Shown here one piece after another: positions 17,103-24,818 of a stretch of DNA of 64,000 bases. The DNA lies in the NCBI GenBank assembly GCA_944321895.1, contig CALUNA010000001.1, positions 62,001 through 126,000 on the forward strand, given 5' to 3'. The stretch comes from an uncultured Bacteroidales bacterium (GTDB lineage Bacteria; Bacteroidota; Bacteroidia; Bacteroidales; Paludibacteraceae). The stretch's first letter is position 1, and each line of letters begins with the position of its first letter. The position numbers were made by a program, and so were the translations under genes. Below the pieces are notes generated by a model. That model saw nothing but the letters and a program-made list of their open reading frames with translations, was not told where the DNA came from and did no database searches.

Positions 17103-17867
17103 TTATAGAAAAACGGTCCGGCCATCGAGGGCTGCCGTCAGTTGCCGTCCGGCCGCTGTTTCCTGCCGCACAAAGTCAATGAAGATATCGCGTATTTTCA
17201 TGCCTGTTTCCTGCCGCGATGTGTGGCGTGCCAGCGGCATCATGTTGTCATTGCCTCCGGCCAGATAATCGCTGGTGGCAATGGTGTAATTTTGCTCCGG
17301 CCGTATGTTCCGGCCGTTTACGGTCATGTTTTGTGCTTTGCCATGCTTTATTTCGAGCCTCAGTCCGGACATGCCTTGTCCGCCTGCAGCGGCAAACAGA
17401 TTGCACAGTTCCATCAATTCCGAACCGGGCAGGGTCAGGATGACGAGTTCGTTGTCGAAAGGCATCAGTTCATAAATCTTGCGCAAGGTGACAGGTCCGG
17501 CCGGAATGTCGCAACGCAGGCCTCCTACGTTGACTATGGCAACATCGGCTTCCTGCCCACCGCAATAGGGCCTGGCCGAAAGACGCAACACGTCGCTTGC
17601 CCAGTTCGAGAGCGTGCTTTCCGGTTGTCCGACCGTCAGTGGTACTGCTGCGCAACCGATTACTGTGCTCATTTGCCGGTCCAGGTCAGATTTGACCGGT
17701 TCCAGGATGCGTATGTATGCCGAGTCGGATACATTGTCGTATGTGCTGTCGACCGGCATGGCCATGGAGACTGCCTGTTTTACCTGAAGCCGGTTGTTGC
17801 GGTTGCATGAAGTTGCTGTCAAGGCAAGCAAGGCAACGCATAAAATACCTGTACGGGATGTTAACAT
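17103..17867 (-). CDS. 5'-nucleotidase C-terminal-domain lipoprotein
   Basis: 254 residues from MLTSRTGILCVALLALTATS, with Cys just after (TATSC, a weak lipobox). The body matches the UshA/5'-nucleotidase C-terminal domain that binds the nucleoside: ESTLSNWASDVLR, ADVAIVNVGGLRCDIPAG, LRKIYELMPFDNELVILTLP, PEQNYTIATSDYLAGGNDN. The metallophosphatase half is missing from this gene and is encoded two genes downstream (15781-16599). Splitting of this enzyme into two lipoproteins is known in Bacteroidales, but usually side by side. First gene of a three-gene leftward unit. A CAAAAGTA at 17891-17898 could be its -7 box. Confidence 0.9.
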   Translation of the reverse strand: MLTSRTGILCVALLALTATSCNRNNRLQVKQAVSMAMPVDSTYDNVSDSAYIRILEPVKSDLDRQMSTVIGCAAVPLTVGQPESTLSNWASDVLRLSARPYCGGQEADVAIVNVGGLRCDIPAGPVTLRKIYELMPFDNELVILTLPGSELMELCNLFAAAGGQGMSGLRLEIKHGKAQNMTVNGRNIRPEQNYTIATSDYLAGGNDNMMPLARHTSRQETGMKIRDIFIDFVRQETAAGRQLTAALDGRTVFL

Positions 17868-17920
17868 ACACTCAAATCTTGAATCCGACACAAAAGTAGT
17901 AAAAACATGTGACAAATTTA

Positions 17921-17951
17921 TTGCACAGCGTTTTAAAAAATAGTACTTTTG
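17921..17951 (+). promoter_or_regulatory. Promoter of the succinate CoA-transferase gene
   Basis: TTG (17921-17923), a 20-base spacer and TACTTTTG (17944-17951) make a well-formed Bacteroidota promoter. The start codon at 18002 leaves a leader of about 45 nt. Confidence 0.65.
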
Positions 17952-18001
17952 CAAACCTGTTTGATTGACAACAATATACAAGACTTATAAGCATTACAAA
18001 A

Positions 18002-19489
18002 ATGAAAAATCAGTACAAATTCGTATCCGCCGAAGAGGCGGCTGGTTACATTCACAACGGAGATGTAGTCGGATTCAGCGGTTTTACGCCGGCAGGTGCT
18101 CCCAAGGTTGTTCCTACAGCCATTGCCGAACGCGCCAAGGCTTTGCATGAAGCAGGGCAGGAATTCAAGATTGGTATTTATACGGGTGCAAGTACGGGCG
18201 ATTCGCTTGATGGCGCGCTGGCACGTGCCAACGCCATTTTGTTTCGCACGCCTTACCAGTCGAACAAGGATTTGCGTGCGGTCTTGAATGCCCAGGATGC
18301 CCATTATTTTGACATGCATTTGTCGCATCTGGCCCAGGAACTGCGTTATGGTTTTTTGCCGAAACCGAAATTTGCCGTGGTGGAAGCCTGCCAGGTGACT
18401 GACGATGGTGAAATTGTTCCTACATCCGGTGTCGGTATTCTGCCGACCATTTGCAAGCTGGCCGACCATATTATTGTTGAGTTGAACCGTGCTTGTCCGG
18501 AATCGATGCGCGGCATGCATGATATTTACGAGCCGCTTGATCCGCCTTGCCGCGAGGCTATTCCTGTTTATCATGTTTCCGACCGCATTGGAAGCGACTG
18601 CGTGAAAGTGGATCCGTCCAAGATTTTGTGCATTGTTGAGACCAACCGTCCCAACGAAGTAGGCTGTTTTGCCCCCACCGACCCCGTAACGGAAAAAATC
18701 GGTGCCAACGTGGCCGCATTCCTGGAAGCGGAAATGAAAGCAGGCCGCATCCCATCCACGTTCCTGCCCATTCAGTCGGGTGTGGGCAATATTGCCAATG
18801 CCGTGTTGGGCGCTCTGGGCGAGAACCCGCATATCCCGCCATTTGAAATGTACACCGAAGTGATACAGGATGCCGTTATCACCTTGATGAAAGAAGGACG
18901 CGTGAAATATGCCAGCGGTTGTTCGCTGACTGTTTCCGCCGAGAAACTGAACGAGATTTATGCCGATATTGATTTCTTCAAGCAGCATGTCGTATTGCGT
19001 CCGCAGGAAATCTCAAACAGTCCGGAAGTGGCCCGCCGTCTTGGCTTGATTACCATCAATACGGCGCTCGAAGCCGATATCTTCGGCAATATCAACAGCA
19101 CACACGTGTTGGGAACAAAAATGATGAACGGCATAGGCGGTTCCGGCGACTTTACGCGTAACGCCTATATTTCCATTTTCACCACGCCGAGCACGGCCAA
19201 AGGCGGCAAGATAAGTTCCATTGTGCCCATGGTTTCACACCTCGACCATTCGGAACATTCCGTCAAGGTGCTGATTACCGAACACGGTGTGGCTGACTTG
19301 CGCGGCAAATCGCCTGTTCAGCGTGCGGAGACCATTATCGAGAATTGTGTCGCACCCGATTATCGGGATGCGTTGCGCACTTATCTGAAATCGGCACCCA
19401 AAGCACACACACCCATGAATATCGACACATGTTTTGCCATGCACAAGGCTTTTGCCGAAACGGGTGACATGCATAATGCAAAATTCTGA
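18002..19489 (+). CDS. Succinate/acetate/propionyl CoA-transferase (acetyl-CoA hydrolase/transferase family)
   Basis: 495 residues, the family's full length. Moves CoA between acyl groups; in propionate-forming Bacteroidales this family transfers CoA from propionyl-CoA (or acetyl-CoA) to succinate at the end of the succinate pathway. Visible motifs: VVGFSGFTPAGAPKVVPTAI, IYTGASTGDSLDGALA, PFEMYTEVIQDAVI, where Glu286 is the likely CoA-thioester-forming glutamate, and MNGIGGSGDFTRNAY plus VLITEHGVADLRGK near the C-terminus. No signal peptide, so cytosolic. It is monocistronic with its own strong promoter, in line with a highly expressed fermentation enzyme. Physiological acyl donor is inferred from the phylum, not seen. 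Confidence 0.9.
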   Translation: MKNQYKFVSAEEAAGYIHNGDVVGFSGFTPAGAPKVVPTAIAERAKALHEAGQEFKIGIYTGASTGDSLDGALARANAILFRTPYQSNKDLRAVLNAQDAHYFDMHLSHLAQELRYGFLPKPKFAVVEACQVTDDGEIVPTSGVGILPTICKLADHIIVELNRACPESMRGMHDIYEPLDPPCREAIPVYHVSDRIGSDCVKVDPSKILCIVETNRPNEVGCFAPTDPVTEKIGANVAAFLEAEMKAGRIPSTFLPIQSGVGNIANAVLGALGENPHIPPFEMYTEVIQDAVITLMKEGRVKYASGCSLTVSAEKLNEIYADIDFFKQHVVLRPQEISNSPEVARRLGLITINTALEADIFGNINSTHVLGTKMMNGIGGSGDFTRNAYISIFTTPSTAKGGKISSIVPMVSHLDHSEHSVKVLITEHGVADLRGKSPVQRAETIIENCVAPDYRDALRTYLKSAPKAHTPMNIDTCFAMHKAFAETGDMHNAKF

Positions 19490-19518
19490 GTGCCGTGCGT
19501 GGCTAAATCAGTTCTTGT

Positions 19519-19588
19519 CATGAATGTCGGGCAAGTGCCGGAACCGGTGCTTGCCCGTTCATGTTGAAAGCAGTGGTGTCCGCCACTG
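19519..19588. terminator. Two hairpins between CoA-transferase and mscL
   Basis: A long stem-loop (19519-19563: CATGAA/TTCATG outer arms, then CGGGCAAG/CTTGCCCG) is followed by a shorter one (CAGTGG...CCACTG, 19571-19588) and, 14 bases later, a T run. Likely ends the CoA-transferase message; it could also stabilise its 3' end. Confidence 0.5.
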
Positions 19589-19632
19589 TCATATTCCAAA
19601 TCTTTTTTTCAGACAGATAAAAAATACAGTTT

Positions 19633-20073
19633 ATGAACAGTTTTTTCAATGACTTCAAGCAATTTGCCGTGAAGGGCAATGCGGTAGATATGGCTGTCGG
19701 TGTGATTATCGGCGGCGCGTTCGGCAAAATCATTTCTTCCATCGTAAATGATATTATCATGCCGCCCATAGGCTGGCTTATCGGGGGTGTCAAGTTTTCT
19801 GACCTGAAAATAACCCTTCCGTCGGTGGAGATTGCCGGTGTGGAGGCCATGGAGCCGGCTACCATTAATTACGGCAATTTCATTCAGACGGCTTTTGATT
19901 TTGTCATTATAGCGTTTTGTGTGTTTCTGATGGTCCGCGGGTTGGGTAAGCTGAGCCGCAAGAAGGCTGAAAAACCGGTTGCCGCACCTCCACAGCCCTC
20001 CAATGAGGAAAAGTTGCTGACAGAGATACGTGATTTGCTGGCGGCCAGGCAGGAGCAGGCAAAAGACTTGTAA
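19633..20073 (+). CDS. mscL: Large-conductance mechanosensitive channel MscL
   Basis: 146 residues. Homopentameric inner-membrane channel that opens under turgor to release solutes during osmotic downshock. The N-terminal helix and TM1 carry the signature [20 protein letters not shown] followed by [17 protein letters not shown]; a periplasmic loop follows, TM2 is [18 protein letters not shown], and a charged cytosolic helix ([16 protein letters not shown]) ends the protein. All parts of a functional channel are present. The ATG at 19633 fits the family start. The gene ends at a shared, two-way terminator facing the HU-LysM gene. Confidence 0.97.
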   Translation: MNSFFNDFKQFAVKGNAVDMAVGVIIGGAFGKIISSIVNDIIMPPIGWLIGGVKFSDLKITLPSVEIAGVEAMEPATINYGNFIQTAFDFVIIAFCVFLMVRGLGKLSRKKAEKPVAAPPQPSNEEKLLTEIRDLLAARQEQAKDL

Positions 20074-20091
20074 AAATCAGTCGTGCTACAA

Positions 20092-20134
20092 AAAAAACGG
20101 TTATCCTGTATATTTTCAGGATAACCGTTTTTTT
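20092..20134. terminator. Bidirectional intrinsic terminator
   Basis: A 12-bp perfect stem (ACGGTTATCCTG at 20097-20108 with its complement at 20117-20128) has an 8-nt loop, with an A run before and a T run after. It serves mscL rightward and the HU operon leftward. Confidence 0.9.
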
Positions 20135-20153
20135 CCTGTTTGCGTGTAATGAA

Positions 20154-21332
20154 CTATTTTACATATTGTTCATGCAGTTTTCGGGCATATTCCAGGCATT
20201 CCGGATTGTTGGTGTCTATCAGTGCCGGGTCTAACTTCGGCACCTTGATGGGTGTTCCGATGAGCACGTGGTTCGGGTCCAGTATGTATTCTTTGTTGGC
20301 TTCGTAGATGTACACCCAGAAATAAGGCGATCCGTAGTATTTTGTGGACAGCCATGCCAGCCGGCTTCCTGGTGTCAGGCGTTCTGTTTTGATGAATTCC
20401 GTGTATACGCGCGGCTGGTCGAAAATGGAAACGGGCTCCGGTTCTTTCGGTGCCGGTTCGACAACTATTTCCGTTTCCTGCTGTTTGTTCAGGTAGTTGT
20501 CGGCCCATTTTTCTATTTGTTTTTGCAGGGCAAAATACAGGATGACCAGTATGCATAACAGGCCAATGATGATCCAGCTGACAATTTTCCAGCTTCGGTT
20601 GGATTTTGCAGGTTTCTTTGCGGCCGGTTCGGTTTTCTGCTTGGGCTGACTTGTTGCCGCTTCTTTTTCTTTCAAGTTTTTGTTATCCATGTTTTCTGTT
20701 TTTGGTTGTGTTTTTTCTTGTTTTTCTGTATCCGTTTCGTTTAGTTCCGTTTTCCGGTTTTCTGTCTGGGTTATGTGTTGTCCGGCGGTTGGTTGTTCCT
20801 CCGGTTCTTTTCCAACAGTTGTTGCGGGGGTATCGGTTGGTGTTTCTGCCGTGTGTTGCGCAGTATCGTGTACGTTTTTTTCCGTTTCGGATCGTTCGGC
20901 ATCCATTTCCTGAATGTCGGCCAGTATGTCTTTGATTTCTTCGGCCTGCATGTCCAGTTTTTGCAACGGAATGTCTTCCGTTTTTTGCTGTTCGGGCAGT
21001 TTGTCGCTGTCCAGAACTACGGTTTCCAGGTGTGCGAATGGTTCATTCACCTTGTCTTTCAGGAAATTTTCCGGCAGGAAAACCACTTTGTTGTAGCCTT
21101 CTATCAGTATTTCCTCGCCGGTATTGACATCGACGCTTTTGCGCGGTTCGTTCCATTGCAAGCGGAATGTGCCGAAACTGTTGATTTTTACGGCTCCATC
21201 CTTACGGAGTCCATCTTCCACGATGGCAAAAAGCCTTTTCAGGAAGTTGTCGACGACATTTCTGCTCAGTCCGGTTTTTTCGGCCACCAACTGGACCAGC
21301 TCGTTCATGTTTGTTTTATCCGTATTTTTCAT
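20154..21332 (-). CDS. Membrane-anchored HU-domain protein with LysM-like C-terminus
   Basis: 392 residues with a rare architecture: an HU/IHF-type DNA-binding domain (1-95: MNELVQLVAEKTGLSRNVVD, VKINSFGTFRLQWNEPRKSV, GYNKVVFLPENFLK), then a long Glu/Thr/Gln-rich linker with coiled-coil tendency (110-245). One membrane segment follows (251-269, VSWIIIGLLCILVILYFAL), then a C-terminal LysM-like domain (310-366: TERLTPGSRLAWLSTKYYGS, FWVYIYEANKEYILDPNHVL). The predicted topology is DNA binding inside and peptidoglycan binding outside, so it may tether the nucleoid to the cell wall. It overlaps the stop of a normal HU gene (ATGA), which suggests a heterodimer. Similar proteins occur in Bacteroidota, but I know of no established function. 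Confidence 0.8.
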   Translation of the reverse strand: MKNTDKTNMNELVQLVAEKTGLSRNVVDNFLKRLFAIVEDGLRKDGAVKINSFGTFRLQWNEPRKSVDVNTGEEILIEGYNKVVFLPENFLKDKVNEPFAHLETVVLDSDKLPEQQKTEDIPLQKLDMQAEEIKDILADIQEMDAERSETEKNVHDTAQHTAETPTDTPATTVGKEPEEQPTAGQHITQTENRKTELNETDTEKQEKTQPKTENMDNKNLKEKEAATSQPKQKTEPAAKKPAKSNRSWKIVSWIIIGLLCILVILYFALQKQIEKWADNYLNKQQETEIVVEPAPKEPEPVSIFDQPRVYTEFIKTERLTPGSRLAWLSTKYYGSPYFWVYIYEANKEYILDPNHVLIGTPIKVPKLDPALIDTNNPECLEYARKLHEQYVK

Positions 21333-21613
21333 AGCCGGACGTTTTTGAGTTTGTCTTTCAGAACAGGGCTTTGCTTGAAGTTCAGCACCAGTTTGGGCGG
21401 TACGAGCATGCGTATTCCCGTTCCCGGGTGTACGGAAACCCGTTCGTTTTTTTTGCGGACTTCCAGTGTTCCGAAACCTTGTATCGAAACGGCTTTGTCT
21501 TCAGCCAGCAGTTCAATCATGGTTTCGGTGGTAGCCTGTAACAAATCATTGATTTGTGTTTCCTGAAAACCTGTCTGTTGTTGCAAGGCTGCTGTCAGAT
21601 CTTTGTGTTTCAT
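21329..21613 (-). CDS. HU/IHF-family DNA-binding protein
   Basis: 94 residues starting MKHKDLTAALQQQTGFQETQ; a longer frame (to 21700) runs into the DPP III gene and is not conserved. The fold pattern is helix-helix followed by the beta arm: DKAVSIQGFGTLEVRKKNER and VSVHPGTGIRMLVPPKLVLN, where the family has the DNA-intercalating proline (here in MLVPPKL). The C-terminal tail KQSPVLKDKLKNVRL is basic. The gene overlaps the membrane-anchored HU-LysM gene by four bases and lies 10 bases after DPP III. It may pair with the HU domain of the anchored protein. The sequence is more divergent than a housekeeping HU, so it is probably not the cell's main HU. Confidence 0.85.
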   Translation of the reverse strand: MKHKDLTAALQQQTGFQETQINDLLQATTETMIELLAEDKAVSIQGFGTLEVRKKNERVSVHPGTGIRMLVPPKLVLNFKQSPVLKDKLKNVRL

Positions 21614-21623
21614 AAGTCGGTTT

Positions 21624-23669
21624 TTAATTGAAGGTCGGCAATACGGAATATTCCCTGGAATAACGCAGGTGTTGTTCCGTATATCCTTCGGAGTAGTCAA
21701 TCAGTACATCCGTTATTTTCCCGTTTTCCATTACCGGTTTGTATACTGGGTTTACAAAGCCGGAATAAGGTGCCAAATGCAGTTCGGCATAGCGGGTGAG
21801 CATTTCTTCGTGCAGTTCGGGATTTACTTGCACGGCATAGGTTTCTACCAGCTGTTTGGCTGCTTCGAAGTCGCCGGTTGATTTTATGCGTTGTATTTCG
21901 GCAAGCAGTTGTCCGAAGAGTGCGCGCAGTTTTTCATAATCGTTTACCACCAAATAGGTTTTTCCGTCGCGTTTCCGCAATTCCATGACTTTGTCGGCCG
22001 CGCCTTTTTCAAGACACCACATTGCAATGAGTTGTCGGTTGCGCATGTGCGATTCTTCAATGGTTTTTCCTTTTTCAATGCGTACCAGCTGTGTCATGGC
22101 ACCGTTCATCATGTAGTCGTAGTATTGTGCCTTGTAGGCTTCCATGTCGGGGACGAGTCCAAGTTCCAGCAGTTTCGGGTCTGCCACATAGTACAAGCCG
22201 AACAAATCCGCACGTGCTTCTTCAATTGTTGAGCCGTAGGCTTTCAAGGCATCGCCATCGACCCCCGGAAGCAGTTTTCCTGAGCCGTGTCCCAGGCATT
22301 CGTGGAGGTCTGTGTGCAGGTTGTCGGTCAGGTATCCGTATTTGTTGTGCCGTGCTGTTTCCGTATCGCTCCACATGAATTCTTCGGCAAATCCATTGCC
22401 CAGAGCGGCTTGTGCATAGGCTTCCGTAATGTTTTCTATGGTTACGGATTTGGAGCCATGGTCGTGGCGGATCCAGTTTGAATTGGGCAGGTTGATGCCT
22501 ATCGGGGTGGCCGGATAGCAGTCGCCACCCAGAATGGCCGCTGTAATCACTTTGGCTGTAACCCCTTTGACATTTGTTTTCTTGAATTCAGGCGCAACTG
22601 GCGAATGGTCCTCGAACCACTGTGCGTTGGAGCTGATTTTGACCGTGCGTTCGGTTGCCTCCAGGTTTTTGAAGTTTATCAAGGATTCCCAGCTTGCCTT
22701 CATGCCCAGCGGGTCGCCATAGGTTTCCGTGAAACCGTTTACAAAATCGATGCGCGAATCCACATCGTGAACCCATTTGATGCAGAATTCATCGAATTTT
22801 TTCAGGTCGCCGGTTTTATTGAAAGCTATCAGTGTTTCTATCACATCTTTTTGCTTGTCGTTCTCTGCAACGGCAGCGGCTTTTTCCAGCCAGCCCACTA
22901 CGCGTTCCAATGCTTCCGTGTATAAACCACCGACCTTGTATGTCTTTTCTACCAGCACACCGTTTTCTTTCACCAGTTTGGAATTCAAACCATAGGAAAC
23001 GGGTGTTTTGTCGGCCGGGTCTTTCATGTTGTTGTAGAATGCTTCGGCTTCGGCCTGGGTCACTCCTTCATAATAATTGTTGGCTGATGTTACTATCAAG
23101 TCCACATCAGGTGCCTGGTTTGTGCGTTTGGCCAGTATTGTCGGGTCAAACATGACCGGTGTCAGTTTTGCAATCAAATCGTCTGCTGTTTCTCCATCCT
23201 GCAAAGGCAACAGGGCAGGGTCGGTGCCCTTTACGGCCGCAGCAAAGAAATCGGCTGAGAAGTCAGGCATGAATTTGTCGCCCGAATAGTGATGATGAAT
23301 GCCGTTGGAAAACCAGATACGTTTCAAGTATTTTTCCAGATTCAGGAATTCTTCCGATGACTTGTCGCCCGGATAATTTTCATAAACGGCCTCCAGCGTA
23401 CGCCGGATACACAAATTGTATTTGCAGTTTTGGTCATACAGGATATCGCGTCCTTCCAGTGCTGCCTGTGTCAGATAGTATAACAACTCTTTTTGCTGCG
23501 GTGTCAATGATTCAAAGCCGGGAACACGATAACGCAGAATCTGCAAATCGTAAAATTTATCTACCATATACTCAAAATTTTCTACCTCGGGCGTTTGCTG
23601 TGCCTGCCGGTGGTCCGTACAAGCCACCAACGACGAGCACAATGCCATAAAAAATAAAATCCGTTTCAT
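21624..23669 (-). CDS. Dipeptidyl peptidase III (M49), lipoprotein
   Basis: 681 residues from MKRILFFMALCSSLVAC, a lipoprotein signal; the frame is open to 23717 but that start lacks a signal. The zinc site is of the short Bacteroides type HECLGH (456-461) with the second motif EEARAD (483-488). The eukaryotic M49 enzymes have one more residue in the first motif. DPP III cuts dipeptides from the N-terminus of short peptides. The lipid anchor puts it in the envelope, probably feeding dipeptides to transporters. It sits in the udp-DPP III-HU-HU/LysM unit, 44 bases after udp and 10 before the HU gene. Many databases call this family dihydrofolate reductase or hypothetical, which is a mislabel. 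Confidence 0.93.
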   Translation of the reverse strand: MKRILFFMALCSSLVACTDHRQAQQTPEVENFEYMVDKFYDLQILRYRVPGFESLTPQQKELLYYLTQAALEGRDILYDQNCKYNLCIRRTLEAVYENYPGDKSSEEFLNLEKYLKRIWFSNGIHHHYSGDKFMPDFSADFFAAAVKGTDPALLPLQDGETADDLIAKLTPVMFDPTILAKRTNQAPDVDLIVTSANNYYEGVTQAEAEAFYNNMKDPADKTPVSYGLNSKLVKENGVLVEKTYKVGGLYTEALERVVGWLEKAAAVAENDKQKDVIETLIAFNKTGDLKKFDEFCIKWVHDVDSRIDFVNGFTETYGDPLGMKASWESLINFKNLEATERTVKISSNAQWFEDHSPVAPEFKKTNVKGVTAKVITAAILGGDCYPATPIGINLPNSNWIRHDHGSKSVTIENITEAYAQAALGNGFAEEFMWSDTETARHNKYGYLTDNLHTDLHECLGHGSGKLLPGVDGDALKAYGSTIEEARADLFGLYYVADPKLLELGLVPDMEAYKAQYYDYMMNGAMTQLVRIEKGKTIEESHMRNRQLIAMWCLEKGAADKVMELRKRDGKTYLVVNDYEKLRALFGQLLAEIQRIKSTGDFEAAKQLVETYAVQVNPELHEEMLTRYAELHLAPYSGFVNPVYKPVMENGKITDVLIDYSEGYTEQHLRYSREYSVLPTFN

Positions 23670-23713
23670 GTGGTAAACTGCTGTATTTATGATATGTTCC
23701 AATTTTATCATGC

Positions 23714-24589
23714 TCAAATCCGTTCCAGGACCGTTTCAATAAGTTTGCGGATATAGGGTTGGTAGTCGGTGTTGGCCGATTCGATGCGCCGGTTGGCAAT
23801 CACGCAGCAAACGGTCAGTGCCTTGTGTCCCATCAGTCGCGAAAGGCCGGCAATGGCAGAACCCTCCATTTCGTAATTTGTGATTTTATGATTGCCAAAG
23901 CGGAATGTTTCCAGTTTCTCATTCATGTCCGGGTCTGCAACGGCACAGCGCAATACCCGTCCTTGCGGGCCGTAGAAACCGTTGGCGGAAATGGTGCATC
24001 CACGCAACATGTCCGTGCCGGCAATCCGTTCCAGCAGTTGGGCATCCGCACTCACCACATACGGAGAACCTGATTTCAGATGCCATTTCAGGTGTGTTTT
24101 CAGAGCTTCTTCAAAATCGGATTCGGATACCTCATCACGTCCGGCATAAAATGCCAGCACACCGTCAAACCCGATTGATTTTTCGGAAGCGAGGAAACTG
24201 CCGAGCGGAATGTCGGGCTGCATGGCACCGCATGTGCCAATGCGCACCACGGTCAGGGAACGCAACTGCAGTTTCTCCGTCCGTGTAACCAGGTCGATAT
24301 TGGCCAGTGCATCCAGTTCGTTCATTACGATATCTATGTTGTCCGTACCGATGCCGGTGGAAAGCGCAGTGATGCGTTTGCCGTGATATTTTCCTGTCAT
24401 GGTCCGGAATTCGCGGCTTGCAATGTCGCATTCAATACTTCCTTCATCGAAAAACGAAGCTACGATGGGTACGCGTCCCGGATCGCCTACCAGGATGACA
24501 TTGTCTGCAAGCTGTTCCGGTTTTACGTGCAGATGGAAAATGCTGCCATCTGCATTCACGAGTAGTTGGGATGCTGGAAATGTTTTCAT
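23714..24589 (-). CDS. udp: Uridine phosphorylase / nucleoside phosphorylase
   Basis: 291 residues from MKTFPASQLLVNADGSIFHL. Splits uridine and phosphate into uracil and ribose-1-phosphate in the cytosol. Motifs of the NP-I family: VILVGDPGRVPIVASFF, ALSTGIGTDNIDIVMNELDA, LTVVRIGTCGAMQPDIPLGS (phosphate and ribose binding) and ITNYEMEGSAIAGLSRLMGH (the MEGSA ribose-binding Glu). Earlier ATGs at 24595 and 24631 are possible but less conserved. It is the first gene of a four-gene leftward unit; a CAAATATA at 24640-24647 (TATATTTG leftward) is a probable -7 box. Substrate choice between uridine and other nucleosides is by resemblance only. Confidence 0.88.
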   Translation of the reverse strand: MKTFPASQLLVNADGSIFHLHVKPEQLADNVILVGDPGRVPIVASFFDEGSIECDIASREFRTMTGKYHGKRITALSTGIGTDNIDIVMNELDALANIDLVTRTEKLQLRSLTVVRIGTCGAMQPDIPLGSFLASEKSIGFDGVLAFYAGRDEVSESDFEEALKTHLKWHLKSGSPYVVSADAQLLERIAGTDMLRGCTISANGFYGPQGRVLRCAVADPDMNEKLETFRFGNHKITNYEMEGSAIAGLSRLMGHKALTVCCVIANRRIESANTDYQPYIRKLIETVLERI

Positions 24590-24786
24590 AATCATGTTTT
24601 TTTTCTGGTAAATAACGGCCTTGCCGAACAATTAACGGGCAAATATACAAAATTTCAGGTGTAATCCTAAACAACCGGATAAAAAACATTGTATAAAAAC
24701 ACACAAAGGAATTACAGGATGCAAACAATTTGCCGGTTTCATTCTTATTTTTTATCCGGTATTTCACTTATCCGCCTATTTGTTCG

Positions 24787-24794
24787 TATATTTG
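24787..24794 (+). promoter_or_regulatory. -7 box for the AddA-like gene
   Basis: TATATTTG matches TAnnTTTG and lies downstream of the in-frame ATG at 24780, which therefore cannot be used; it supports the start at 24819, where the Walker A region begins almost at once. Confidence 0.5.
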
Positions 24795-24818
24795 CCGATA
24801 GGAAAATCGAGTGAAACC

